NCBI GenBank assembly: GCA_049324315.1
Contig: JBMOKU010000055.1
Location: 1-64,000, forward strand
Source of the DNA: JBMOKU01 sp049324315
Lineage (GTDB): Bacteria; Bacillota; Clostridia; Peptostreptococcales; Thermotaleaceae
Direction: 5' to 3'
DNA: 64,000 nucleotides
Part shown: positions 25,884 through 34,114 of the stretch, in pieces
How the letters are laid out: each line of letters begins with the position of its first letter
Numbering within the stretch: position 1 is the stretch's first letter
Program-made: the position numbers and the translations under genes
The notes under the pieces: generated by a model
The model's database searches: none
What the model saw: only the letters and a program-made list of their open reading frames with translations
Told to the model about the DNA's origin: nothing

Positions 25884-26504
25884 CCATTTTCAATGAAGAA
25901 TGGCCTAGTATTTTTTGAAGTTGAAATATGTTTCCTCCGTTCTGTATCCAATTCTTTGCAAAAGTATGACGAAACAAATGTATAGAAGTCTTCACAACAC
26001 CTCTAGTAAGGTTATAAGTCCTTATTGCTTGTTGAATACTATTTCTAGTGGCTTTTCCACCGTATTGACTGGGAAATAAATAATCTTCTGCCTCTCCCTC
26101 TCTATATTGGAGATATTCAATCATAATTTCAGTTCTGAATCAGAATAGGTTTCGTTAACTGTCTTCTCTGCTTTTCTCATCTCGATTTTAAACTCTTTCA
26201 TATAGCCCATTTTCATGTAATAGTACATCTGTGTCCTGATACCCCTTAACCGTGTATTCAGGGCTGTATCGTTAAGTTTAGACGCTTCTAGCAGGAATAA
26301 AATGTAATTGTCTATGGTTTCTTTGGTAATACTACGAATAGGGGTGTTTTTATCAATAAATCTCGTAAAGTATTTCAAAGATTCCTCATGATATTCCAGC
26401 GTTGCTTCTGACAAATATTTAATTTTGCAATAACGATAGAATTCCTTGAATCCTTCTTTCAATGTTTTGGAACTTAAATTCCCATTCATTGTTATTTTTT
26501 TCAC
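25867..26504 (-). pseudogene. Tyrosine recombinase/integrase remnant
   Basis: An N-terminal core-binding domain (from 26504, e.g. EFYRYCKIKYLSEATLEYHE) ends early at SDSELKL. Sequence resumes in another frame as a catalytic-domain fragment with HLFRHTFAKNWIQNGGNIF and QKILGHSSLKMV. Roughly 60 codons holding the first catalytic Arg are missing, and the tail stops at HFL before the nucleophilic Tyr. So HxxR and the GH box remain, but the enzyme cannot work. It sits directly beside tRNA-Gly as expected for the integrase of a tRNA-targeted island. Confidence 0.85.
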
Positions 26505-26530
26505 GTCTACACCTCCAATAAAAACAAAAA

Positions 26531-26610
26531 ATCACACAACCTGTTCTCTGATTTTTCATTCAAAAAACACGTTGTGTGACTCTATTGAAAATGTTGAAAT
26601 TTCAACATTT
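26531..26610. repeat. Inverted repeats between integrase remnant and tRNA
   Basis: TCACACAAC / GTTGTGTGA (about 26531-26580) and a perfect 22-bp palindrome AAATGTTGAAATTTCAACATTT (26589-26610) lie 3' of the tRNA. They may act as tRNA terminator or recombinase arm sites. ATCACACAAC recurs near 23546, just inside the other island end. Confidence 0.5.
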
Positions 26611-26683
26611 GGAGCGGGCAACGGGAATCGAACCCGCACAACCGGCTTGGGAAGCCGGGACTCTGCCATTAAGCTATGCCCGC
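26610..26683 (-). tRNA. tRNA-Gly (anticodon CCC)
   Basis: The minus strand folds as a cloverleaf. Acceptor arms are GCGGGCA (26677-26683) and TGCCCGC (26614-26620). The D-arm includes AGCTTAATGGCAGAG. The anticodon stem CCGGC / GCCGG encloses the loop TTCCCAA, with CCC at 26649-26651. The T-arm contains GGTTCGATTCC. Discriminator T and the CCA end are encoded. It carries the intact end of the island. Confidence 0.96.
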
Positions 26684-26869
26684 GCGACGTCTATGTCATC
26701 ATTATATTTTTATTCTATATATTTGTCAATATTTACATATTATTAATCTATTATTCATATTTTTATAACAAATTAACAGATTTCTTTGTGAAAATGTTGT
26801 GCTTTTCTTCAACATATATTATTATACAAGTATATAGATATGTTGCTCGTTCAAAAGGAGAGGGTCACT

Positions 26870-27352
26870 TTGAGTAAAAAGTTTATGAATGTTGAAAGGA
26901 ACATACATGAGATCAAGCTCAGACAAATGGGTGCAGAGGTTCAAGTAATCAGAGGCATCATGCATTATGTCCGTTTTAATCTGGACGGCACGATTGTAGA
27001 ATATGTGTATCACATAAATAACAAAGACAATTATTTTCTACAGCGCCGCTCCCCTTATCCTTTAAACGTGGGGATTTATGAATCCCACGATGATGTCATT
27101 AACATTATCCAGCATGACATCGCTCAAATGTTAAATGCTAAAAAGAGCAAAAAGTTTGATAAGTTCATTGAGATCAATAGAACCTTATGCAATATAGAAA
27201 GAAATTTTGAAGATCTCTACCTATACTACAATATTCCTGGTGTTCAAGCCGGTAAAATTGAAGAAAAAATAGCCGAATTAAAAACACTCATCTTAGAAAC
27301 GCAGAAGATCAGTGAGCGTGTATATTTTGATAAAGATCCGGACTCTATTTAA
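26870..27352 (+). CDS. Hypothetical protein, 160 aa
   Basis: The chosen start is TTG 26870, 9 nt after GGAG; the ATG at 26840 has no ribosome site. The protein, LSKKFMNVERNIHEIKLRQM..., has a strand-rich N-terminal half (VRFNLDGTIVEYVYHIN) and a helical C-terminal half (KIEEKIAELKTLILETQ). It is soluble, with no known family recognised by eye. A strong terminator follows. Confidence 0.65.
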   Translation: MSKKFMNVERNIHEIKLRQMGAEVQVIRGIMHYVRFNLDGTIVEYVYHINNKDNYFLQRRSPYPLNVGIYESHDDVINIIQHDIAQMLNAKKSKKFDKFIEINRTLCNIERNFEDLYLYYNIPGVQAGKIEEKIAELKTLILETQKISERVYFDKDPDSI

Positions 27353-27366
27353 TAGAGTCCTTTTTT
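27340..27366 (+). terminator. Intrinsic terminator
   Basis: GGACTCTATT / AATAGAGTCC hairpin followed by TTTTTT. Confidence 0.88.
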
Positions 27367-27642
27367 CATTTTTGGTATTATTATTCACAAAATGTCGAAA
27401 TACTAAGGTATATACGCATATTTTCATATAATTGTCTTTAACAGCGATTATTTTATGAAAATTCACCTATATTCCATTTTATTATTTATGAAATAAGGTA
27501 TAGAATAAATACATTGTTTTCTTAAATCATTGCAAAAACGTAACATTCATGCAGTACTTTATTTTCATCAAACCAATAAAATAGGAAAGTAAATGAGAGC
27601 AAATTTTTGCTTCGTTTCCAATTGTATGAAGGAGGTCACTTT

Positions 27643-28920
27643 ATGTTTCAATTTTCACCGTTGATCGTAGCATCATCAATATTTGTCACAACATATGCTC
27701 TCATCGTTTCAGAAAAGATCAATCGAACAACCATAGCTTTCTTTGGTGCAGTGTTGGTTGTACTTTTTAAAGTTATGAATCTTGATTATGCTTTCGAATC
27801 CATAGACTTCCACACCATAGGACTTTTAATCGGCATGATGATCATCGTCAATATCATAAAACGAACAGGTCTTTTTCAATATATTGCTATCAGAGCTGCT
27901 AAGATGGCAAAGGGAGATCCGTGGAAGATACTACTTATGTTATCAATCATAACAGCCGTTTCCTCTGCTTTATTAGACAATGTTACGACAGTATTGTTGA
28001 TTGCCCCTGTCACTTTGGTAATAACAGAAGCCCTGCATATTGATCCTATCCCTTTTATGGTAACGCAGATTCTTGCCGCCAATATAGGTGGTACAGCTAC
28101 GTTAATCGGTGACCCTCCTAACATCATGATCGGCAGCAGTACTGATTTAGGCTTTATGGACTTTATCATTAATCTGGCTCCCGTTGTAACGATTATCTTT
28201 GTCATTACCTTCATGATCGTCCGCTTTATATACAAATCAAAGCTTCATGTTGAAGAGAATTTGAAAAAAAGTATTATGGGATTTGATGAGAATTTATCCT
28301 TAACAGATAAAAATCTTTTAGTAAAATCGTTGATCGTATTAGGACTTGTCATTTTGGGATTTGCACTTCACCAGTTTGTCCATATAGAGTCTACAACAGT
28401 AGCTTTGGTAGGTGCAGCTACATTACTTCTTATCAGCAAGGCTGATCCGGAAGAGATTTTTAGTGAAATCGAATGGTTAACCATATTTTTCTTTGCTTTT
28501 CTTTTTATTCTGGTAGGCTCTTTAGAGAAAGTTGGAATCATTGAAAGTATTGCAGAAAAAATTATCACCCTGACAAAAGGAAATGTTATCTATACTACAC
28601 TATTGATTTTATGGGTTTCTGGAATCGTATCTGCATTCCTTGATAATATCCCCTTTGTGGCAACCATGATTCCTTTGATTCAAAGCATTGGTACCTTATC
28701 TTCTTTTGATATTACACCACTTTGGTGGGCATTGGCCTTAGGTGCGTGCCTAGGAGGTAACGGCACGTTGGTTGGCGCATCTGCCAATGTGGTCGTTGCT
28801 GGTATCTTGGAGAAGCATAAACATAAAATCTCCTTTGCTGAATATATGAAAATTGCTTTTCCATTGATGATTCTATCCATAGTAATCTCAACAATATATC
28901 TGTTTGTATTCTATCTATAG
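27643..28920 (+). CDS. ArsB/NhaD-family ion permease
   Basis: 425 aa from ATG 27643, with AAGGAGG 7 nt upstream. It has 11-12 hydrophobic helices and the two-fold repeat of the ion-transporter superfamily: SALLDNVTTVLLIAPVTLVI with GGTATLIGDPPNIMIGS in the first half, SAFLDNIPFVATMIPLI with GGNGTLVGASANVVVAG in the second. These DN and GT(A/L) motifs mark ArsB/NhaD/CitM relatives. The substrate could be arsenite, sodium or a dicarboxylate and is not set by the sequence. No ars genes are nearby. Confidence 0.88.
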   Translation: MFQFSPLIVASSIFVTTYALIVSEKINRTTIAFFGAVLVVLFKVMNLDYAFESIDFHTIGLLIGMMIIVNIIKRTGLFQYIAIRAAKMAKGDPWKILLMLSIITAVSSALLDNVTTVLLIAPVTLVITEALHIDPIPFMVTQILAANIGGTATLIGDPPNIMIGSSTDLGFMDFIINLAPVVTIIFVITFMIVRFIYKSKLHVEENLKKSIMGFDENLSLTDKNLLVKSLIVLGLVILGFALHQFVHIESTTVALVGAATLLLISKADPEEIFSEIEWLTIFFFAFLFILVGSLEKVGIIESIAEKIITLTKGNVIYTTLLILWVSGIVSAFLDNIPFVATMIPLIQSIGTLSSFDITPLWWALALGACLGGNGTLVGASANVVVAGILEKHKHKISFAEYMKIAFPLMILSIVISTIYLFVFYL

Positions 28921-28928
28921 AAATGGGA

Positions 28929-28957
28929 GATCCCGGGTGTTAAAACATCCGGGATTT
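28929..28957 (+). terminator. Terminator of the permease gene
   Basis: ATCCCGGGTGT / ACATCCGGGAT hairpin followed by TTTTTG. Confidence 0.85.
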
Positions 28958-28962
28958 TTGTG

Positions 28963-29232
28963 TTACATTAAACCTGTTGTCGGATTTTGCGTGCCACTTT
29001 GCTGTACTTTTTGTTTTGCCTTTTGCAATTCTTGCTGTCCTACAGCTGTTGAGCTTGTAAGACCCATTCCAGTTGGAGTCGCCATCGTTGTACCGCCCAT
29101 TCCTGCTCCGGCCGTCATTCCTTGCTGCATTGCACCAGCGTTATTCATTCTTTTTTTAGCTTTACTTATTTCTCCTTGGTTTGCAGCATTCGAACTACTT
29201 AAGCTGGGAACATTGCCTGTATAGTTTTTCAT
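28963..29232 (-). CDS. Low-complexity Met/Gly/Gln-rich small protein
   Basis: 89 aa from ATG 29232, 9 nt behind GGAGGA; an ATG at 29241 is too close. Two related short segments, GEISKAKKRMNNAGAMQQG and QELQKAKQKVQQSGTQNPT, flank a Met/Gly/Thr-rich centre. The composition recalls spore proteins such as gamma-type SASPs or small coat proteins, but the gamma-SASP protease site is not seen. No family can be named. It converges on the permease gene. Confidence 0.65.
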   Translation of the reverse strand: MKNYTGNVPSLSSSNAANQGEISKAKKRMNNAGAMQQGMTAGAGMGGTTMATPTGMGLTSSTAVGQQELQKAKQKVQQSGTQNPTTGLM

Positions 29233-29471
29233 GAATGACATTCCTCCATCTGATTATTTGTTAAGCATCGCTGCTTACATAAAATATTGTGTGCAAAATG
29301 AAAAAGAAATATAGGCTATAAATTATGCACAGCTTAACAAAAACTACAAGTATATTTTTTTCTATAATCAAACAATCTATTACTGTGGCAGATAGTAATT
29401 TGACAATTATTGTATGATTTCTTTTGAACTGGGTAAAATACAGGCGTGAAAACAGAAAAGGAGTTGAATTT

Positions 29472-29687
29472 ATGGATACACTTGCATTATTATTGGTTAT
29501 TATCGGTGCACTAAACTGGGGATTGATTGGTTTCTTTAGATTTGATCTGGTAGCAGCACTTTTTGGAGGTCAAGCATCCATATTAAGTAGAATTGTCTAC
29601 GGACTGGTAGGGATTGCTGGAATATATGCAATTACCTTCTTATTTAGGGAAAGAGAAAGAGACACAGATAGAGATAGAACAAGATAA
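29472..29687 (+). CDS. DUF378 family membrane protein
   Basis: 71 aa from ATG 29472 behind AAAGGAG. It contains MDTLALLLVIIGALNWGLIG, a second helix VYGLVGIAGIYAITFLF and a highly charged Arg/Asp tail. The ALNWGLIG and YGLVGIAGIY segments are characteristic of DUF378, found in many Firmicutes. Function is unknown. A bidirectional terminator follows. Confidence 0.88.
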   Translation: MDTLALLLVIIGALNWGLIGFFRFDLVAALFGGQASILSRIVYGLVGIAGIYAITFLFRERERDTDRDRTR

Positions 29688-29716
29688 AAGAGGGTTTTCA
29701 CCCTCTTTTATCTTGT
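29679..29716. terminator. Bidirectional terminator
   Basis: ACAAGATAAAAGAGGG / CCCTCTTTTATCTTGT with a 6-nt loop separates the DUF378 gene from the convergent 93-aa gene. Confidence 0.8.
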
Positions 29717-29730
29717 TCTGTTGGTTGTTC

Positions 29731-30012
29731 TTATCTTGTCAAAAGATCAATAAAATAGTCTACTTTTCTTTGCTGCTCACTATTTAGCAGTCCACTCATT
29801 TGTTTTAACATTTTGAGTCTTTGTATCATATCTGCTTTTTCTTTTTGTGAAAAACTTCTAGCAAGCTGTTCCATTTCCCTTTGGATTTCTTTTTGATCTT
29901 TTCCTTTATATTTATCTGACAATTTTTCAAGCTGTTCCATCTGCTCATCTGTAGGTTGGATGCTGCTGGCTGCCTGTGCCAGTTTCTTATTCATATTTCT
30001 ACTATTTCTCAC
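29731..30012 (-). CDS. Small helical protein, tandem paralogue A
   Basis: 93 aa from GTG 30012 behind GGGAGG. It is fully helical and charged (SSIQPTDEQMEQLEKLSDKY and EKADMIQRLKMLKQMSGLL). Its pattern of short helices, with a final LLNSEQQRKVDYFIDLL, aligns with the neighbouring 135-aa product. The two genes are 26 nt apart and likely arose by duplication. Function unknown. Confidence 0.65.
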   Translation of the reverse strand: MRNSRNMNKKLAQAASSIQPTDEQMEQLEKLSDKYKGKDQKEIQREMEQLARSFSQKEKADMIQRLKMLKQMSGLLNSEQQRKVDYFIDLLTR

Positions 30013-30038
30013 TTTAATCCTCCCTTCTGATGTCCATC

Positions 30039-30446
30039 TTAATAAATAGGCCTTCTAAAAACTGGTCTGCGTCTAAAAATATAAAGCAGCAGCAAGGCTG
30101 GGAAGAAACCTATTCCGCCGAAAAGTAACTGCTGTTCAACATCCGCCGGTACACGATTTGGTATACTTCCTTGATAACGCAATACTCTATTTACAATATC
30201 CAGTCTTTGTTTTGTATCGTCAGTAACAATACCCTCCATTTGGCTTAATAGATCCAGATTCTTTATGTGCTGTTTCCTCTCATTCTCTGGTAATTGATTA
30301 TTATAAATCATAATCTCTCTTAACAGCTGTCGATCTGGCTTATTTGCATATATGGTCAGAAATTCATTTAAATTTTTCATTTCCTCATCATTTTCTGCTG
30401 AATGCAGAAGCATGGTTAAAAAATCACCATTATGTCTTGTCCTCAC
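30039..30446 (-). CDS. Small helical protein, tandem paralogue B with membrane tail
   Basis: 135 aa from GTG 30446, behind GAGGAGG. The N-terminal 95 residues (DFLTMLLHSAENDEEMKNLN, then RKQHIKNLDLLSQMEGIV) parallel the downstream 93-aa protein. A C-terminal hydrophobic stretch (LLFGGIGFFPALLLLYIF) followed by RRRPVFRRP would anchor it in the membrane with a basic tail. Function unknown. Confidence 0.65.
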   Translation of the reverse strand: MRTRHNGDFLTMLLHSAENDEEMKNLNEFLTIYANKPDRQLLREIMIYNNQLPENERKQHIKNLDLLSQMEGIVTDDTKQRLDIVNRVLRYQGSIPNRVPADVEQQLLFGGIGFFPALLLLYIFRRRPVFRRPIY

Positions 30447-30536
30447 GCCCTTGCCCTCCTCTCCTAGGGAATTCTTTGCACTACCATAGTATGTTATTTT
30501 TCCTTACAGGTTACAGTTAGTCCGAAAGAAGTGCAT

Positions 30537-30566
30537 AAAAAAGGCGTCCTTAGGGACGCGTTTTTT
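30537..30566 (-). terminator. Terminator of the soluble chemoreceptor gene
   Basis: CGCGTCCC / AGGACGCC hairpin followed on the minus strand by TTTTTTATG. Confidence 0.8.
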
Positions 30567-31386
30567 ATAAATTCATGGCAAATTCATTTAATCTTTCAGC
30601 AAGAGCTGTTAATTCCTGTAGAGAAGCCGTTATCTGTTGTGTACCTGCTGCTTGTTCCTCCGTCAGTGCACCATTTTTCTCCACAGATAACAGTATTTGT
30701 TCAACAGTTCCGCGGATATCCTTTAGTACTGTAGCGATTTTATCAACGGATTCGTTACTGGACATAGCCATTTTCCTGATTTCTTCCGCAACCACCTGGA
30801 ATCCTCTTCCTGCTTCTCCTGCTCTGGCCGCTTCTATAGCTGCATTGAGTCCCAGCAGGTTTGTCTGTTTTGCTATCTGCTGTACAAAGCCTACCACTTG
30901 ATCTGTTTCCCTTGCTTTTCCTATGGCATCTGATACCAATTCAATCATGCCTTCACCAGAAGTAGCAATCTCCTGGGCACTGGCTGAAATCTGTGAAACT
31001 GTTCTGGATATTTCATTCAATGAAAGGGTTAGATTTCGTATCATATCTAACAATGACTGCTTATCCGTAAGATGTTTCAATGTACATATTCCCCCGACAA
31101 TCATTCCCTTTTCATCAAAAATAGGCGCTGCTGTTGCTACTAAAGGAACACCGTACTCTTCCTTCGGGACAATTCTTGAAGTTTTTTCGCCCGTCCGCAT
31201 CGTACGATGTAATACCGTGTTACTGCCTAAAATTTGTCCCTCTTTAAGAGGAACTTGGATTGTTTCACCATGTATGCAGCTGATTACTTTCACGTTGTCA
31301 TCGCATACCACTACAGTCATATCTTCTTCCGTAAAGCTATTTAAACGTTCAGCAAAATCAAGATACTTCTTTAGGATTTCATTCAT
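30565..31386 (-). CDS. Soluble methyl-accepting chemotaxis-type protein
   Basis: 273 aa from ATG 31386, 6 nt behind GGGGCGG (ATG 31392 is too close). A PAS/cache-like N-terminal sensor (MTVVVCDDNVKVISCIHGE, PLVATAAPIFDEKG) leads to a short coiled-coil MCP signalling domain with the tip NLLGLNAAIEAARAGEAGRG. No transmembrane segment is present, so it should sense a cytoplasmic signal and talk to CheA/CheW. The signalling domain is short, as in the cytoplasmic 24-heptad-like class. No che genes lie in the window. Confidence 0.88.
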   Translation of the reverse strand: MNEILKKYLDFAERLNSFTEEDMTVVVCDDNVKVISCIHGETIQVPLKEGQILGSNTVLHRTMRTGEKTSRIVPKEEYGVPLVATAAPIFDEKGMIVGGICTLKHLTDKQSLLDMIRNLTLSLNEISRTVSQISASAQEIATSGEGMIELVSDAIGKARETDQVVGFVQQIAKQTNLLGLNAAIEAARAGEAGRGFQVVAEEIRKMAMSSNESVDKIATVLKDIRGTVEQILLSVEKNGALTEEQAAGTQQITASLQELTALAERLNEFAMNL

Positions 31387-31498
31387 TATCATCCGCCCCT
31401 ATAACTATGATTTTTCTCCTAGTATCTATTCTCTTTTTATCGACAAACTCCTTCATAAACTGTGATAAATCCCTGCAGCCATTTTTTGCTGATTGATA

Positions 31499-32656
31499 TT
31501 AAGCCTGAACATCCTTGAGTTCTCGCCGCAGAATAAGCCATAATAAAAAAGTCATAGCAAGATAAATACCGATCATGCCAAAGCCTGTTTCGGCACCATA
31601 TAAATCATATATTTTGCCTACAATCCAATTTCCGAACATATTAATACCGCTGGCAGCAGTCATGATGATACCGAGAATAGAGCTCAGTCCTTCCTTAAAG
31701 GACTTCATAACCACAGTAATCATCGTAGGATATACAATGGAAATAAAGAAACCGCAAACCGGAATAAAATAGTCATTTCCCAGTATACCGATCAGGCAGC
31801 AGATGAGTCCCGATAAGATGAAAATCGTTAAACCCTTTATATAACCGATTTTTTCCATAATAAAACCGCCGATTAATCTACCAAAGGTAAAAATCATGAA
31901 ATAGGCGGAAAGATAAGAAGCACTGATCAGTGGTGTTTTCCCCTTTGCATCTTGTAGATACGTAACCAGCCAGTTTGCTATGCCGATCTCTGAAGACACA
32001 TAGAATCCTAGGAGGAGAGAAAACAACATCACTTTTTTATTGGTAAATATCTCATTAATAGATAAAGATCGTCCAGTTCTTGACTGTTCTGCCTTCGGAA
32101 AAGGACAGAAACAAAAATATAGAAAGAAAACAGCAATGACGATAAGACTTACTTTATAGATATCACGCCACAATAAGCCACCAATCAAAAGAGCACCCGT
32201 AAATCGTGGTCCAATAACACTACCCGCTCCATAAAAAAAGTGCATCAGATTCATCATGATGCCTTGATTCTTAATGAAAACTTTTGGTGCGAGGGTACTG
32301 GCACCAATGGTATTATAACCCATACCACAGCCAAGCAAAAACATAAAAAACACAAAAGTATAATACTGCGTTACCCTGGAAATTCCCCAAAAACTTAGAA
32401 ATATAATACCATATCCCAGTATAATGAGTTTCCTTTGCCCAATTTTCTCCGAGATCATTCCACCTGTAAATGTAGCTGTGATATACCCTAGGCTTCCTAA
32501 GAACATCATTGATGCGATATTGGTATAATTCACACCAAAATCAGACTTTATCGTTGGAATCAGTACACCTCGAATATTATCCATAAAGCCTTGCAGCAGC
32601 ATTAATGAAAAAATCAAAATGATTAATCTCACTCTATTCCCTTGATTTTCTTCCAT
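31499..32656 (-). CDS. MFS transporter (sugar/FucP-like branch)
   Basis: 385 aa with 12 hydrophobic helices. Helix 1 contains LMLLQGFMDNIRGVLIPTIK; the inter-helix MFS motif is GGMISEKIGQRKLIILGYGI, and FGRLIGGFIMEKIGY repeats it in the second half. The pattern matches MFS_1 symporters or exporters of the FucP/YfkF type; the substrate is not evident. It is monocistronic on the minus strand. Confidence 0.85.
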   Translation of the reverse strand: MEENQGNRVRLIILIFSLMLLQGFMDNIRGVLIPTIKSDFGVNYTNIASMMFLGSLGYITATFTGGMISEKIGQRKLIILGYGIIFLSFWGISRVTQYYTFVFFMFLLGCGMGYNTIGASTLAPKVFIKNQGIMMNLMHFFYGAGSVIGPRFTGALLIGGLLWRDIYKVSLIVIAVFFLYFCFCPFPKAEQSRTGRSLSINEIFTNKKVMLFSLLLGFYVSSEIGIANWLVTYLQDAKGKTPLISASYLSAYFMIFTFGRLIGGFIMEKIGYIKGLTIFILSGLICCLIGILGNDYFIPVCGFFISIVYPTMITVVMKSFKEGLSSILGIIMTAASGINMFGNWIVGKIYDLYGAETGFGMIGIYLAMTFLLWLILRRELKDVQA

Positions 32657-32718
32657 TGATCTCCCCCCAGTTCATAACTTAGCAATTAATTATATAGCAC
32701 AGCAAACATTGTGTAAAT

Positions 32719-32748
32719 AGAAAAAGCTGACTTTCTATGGTCAGCTTC
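32719..32748 (-). terminator. Terminator of sleB-ypeB
   Basis: AAGCTGACC / GGTCAGCTT-type hairpin followed on the minus strand by TTTTTCTATTT. Confidence 0.8.
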
Positions 32749-34093
32749 ACATCATCAATACCCCTTGATCCTGTATGATAACTTGCAGAATTTTTTGTTC
32801 TTCTCCCGTATTGGCGTTAATATAGATTAGGAAAGTATCCGTCTCATAATCAACCTTAAATTCATAACATAATACTTCTTTCCCGCCTTCCGTAGGAATG
32901 ATCGCCAACCTTGGTTCAGAGGCTTTTGCAGCATCACTGATCTTTTCCTTGGCTTCTTCGATACTGATAAGGGGCGGATCGATTTTCCGATTATAATGAT
33001 TGAATAGATAACCCTCCGCTTCAAACCCAGTAATCTTTCCGTTGTCTAATCCAACCTTCACCTTAGCCAGATCCGGATAAATGATAATATCATCTTGTAC
33101 ATAGGCAAAATTGATAACCATCTGTCCATCATATTTTACATAATACGTTGAAGTCATATTATCGTACCCTTTATCCCTTAGAAACTGCTCCGCAATCTTA
33201 ACACCTTGCTTTACGTCAAGTTTAGCCTTCCCAATCTCCCTGGTATCCAACATCCACATCACTTTCCCGCCAGTTTTGGTCACTGCCATGGATATTGGAC
33301 TTTTACTTTCACCCGAAATGGGTTTAAGATCAACGATGTAAATAGGGACTCTACTATCATCCACATCCCCTAAAACTGTTGCTTCATAGGTTGTACCGTC
33401 TCCTGCAAATGCCTTAGCAATTTTTTCGATATCTTCTTTGTTGATTTTTTTACCGGCTAATCTAGGTTTTTCTTTTTTTATATGCTCTGAAAAAGGTCCA
33501 TCATAAATAAGCTCAGGATATTCCTGCATTCTTTCCTCTACATTGACGAAGCTGGTAGCAAGCATATTTTCGTTGGTTTCCTCCATCTTTTGATTCATTT
33601 TTCTTCGGATTTCACCTATTTTCAAACCGTTTTGTGACATATTATCTTGTAGAGAAATCAGCTCTTCCGATAAATAATTCGAATAATTATGTAGTTCTTT
33701 TAATGTAGATATTTCCTCGGGTGTCAGTGGTTTTCCCTCTAAGTTCTTTCTGGCAAGGGCCATACTTAAATCACCCACTTGACTTAAAAACTTTTGCGTT
33801 CTACTGACATTGCTGTGCTCTATTGGCAGCTGGCTCATCTTTTCCTGTGCATCATAACTAAGATGCATTAAATCTGTAAATAACATGACATTTTGCCTTG
33901 GCGTCCCAGTCACCAATGATTTTGCTAGATTTACCTGGATATTTTCCACATCTGTAATCATATCACTAAACATTCGCTGATACTGATTTTCCAGATAGAT
34001 ATTATGTTCACGGTTTAAGTCATATTGATTGTACCCCCATATCCCAGTCCCGATAAGCACTGCCGTTAGTACTAGTAATATACCGTTTTTCAT
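32747..34093 (-). CDS. ypeB: Germination protein YpeB
   Basis: The 448-aa protein has an N-terminal signal anchor (GILLVLTAVLIGTGIWGY), a helical YpeB domain and C-terminal PepSY-like repeats (SIEEAKEKISDAAKASEPRL and VKIAEQFLRDKGYDNMTS). YpeB stabilises and localises the cortex lytic enzyme SleB in the spore inner membrane and is cleaved at germination. It lies directly downstream of sleB (21 nt), the universal gene order, and ends in a terminator. Confidence 0.95.
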   Translation of the reverse strand: MKNGILLVLTAVLIGTGIWGYNQYDLNREHNIYLENQYQRMFSDMITDVENIQVNLAKSLVTGTPRQNVMLFTDLMHLSYDAQEKMSQLPIEHSNVSRTQKFLSQVGDLSMALARKNLEGKPLTPEEISTLKELHNYSNYLSEELISLQDNMSQNGLKIGEIRRKMNQKMEETNENMLATSFVNVEERMQEYPELIYDGPFSEHIKKEKPRLAGKKINKEDIEKIAKAFAGDGTTYEATVLGDVDDSRVPIYIVDLKPISGESKSPISMAVTKTGGKVMWMLDTREIGKAKLDVKQGVKIAEQFLRDKGYDNMTSTYYVKYDGQMVINFAYVQDDIIIYPDLAKVKVGLDNGKITGFEAEGYLFNHYNRKIDPPLISIEEAKEKISDAAKASEPRLAIIPTEGGKEVLCYEFKVDYETDTFLIYINANTGEEQKILQVIIQDQGVLMM

Positions 34094-34114
34094 TATCTCA
34101 CCCCCATACTGCTG

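Larger units (their letters stand above)
23437..26656. mobile_element. Small integrated island at tRNA-Gly
   Basis: A 3.2-kb segment is bounded by the two 45-bp repeats. Next to the intact tRNA lies a tyrosine-recombinase remnant reading away from it, as in typical tRNA-targeted elements. Cargo: immunity-like gene, secreted toxin-like gene, broken channel gene, zinc-ribbon membrane protein. Base composition of the cargo is more AT-rich than the flanks. The integrase is no longer functional, so the island is probably fixed. Confidence 0.78.
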
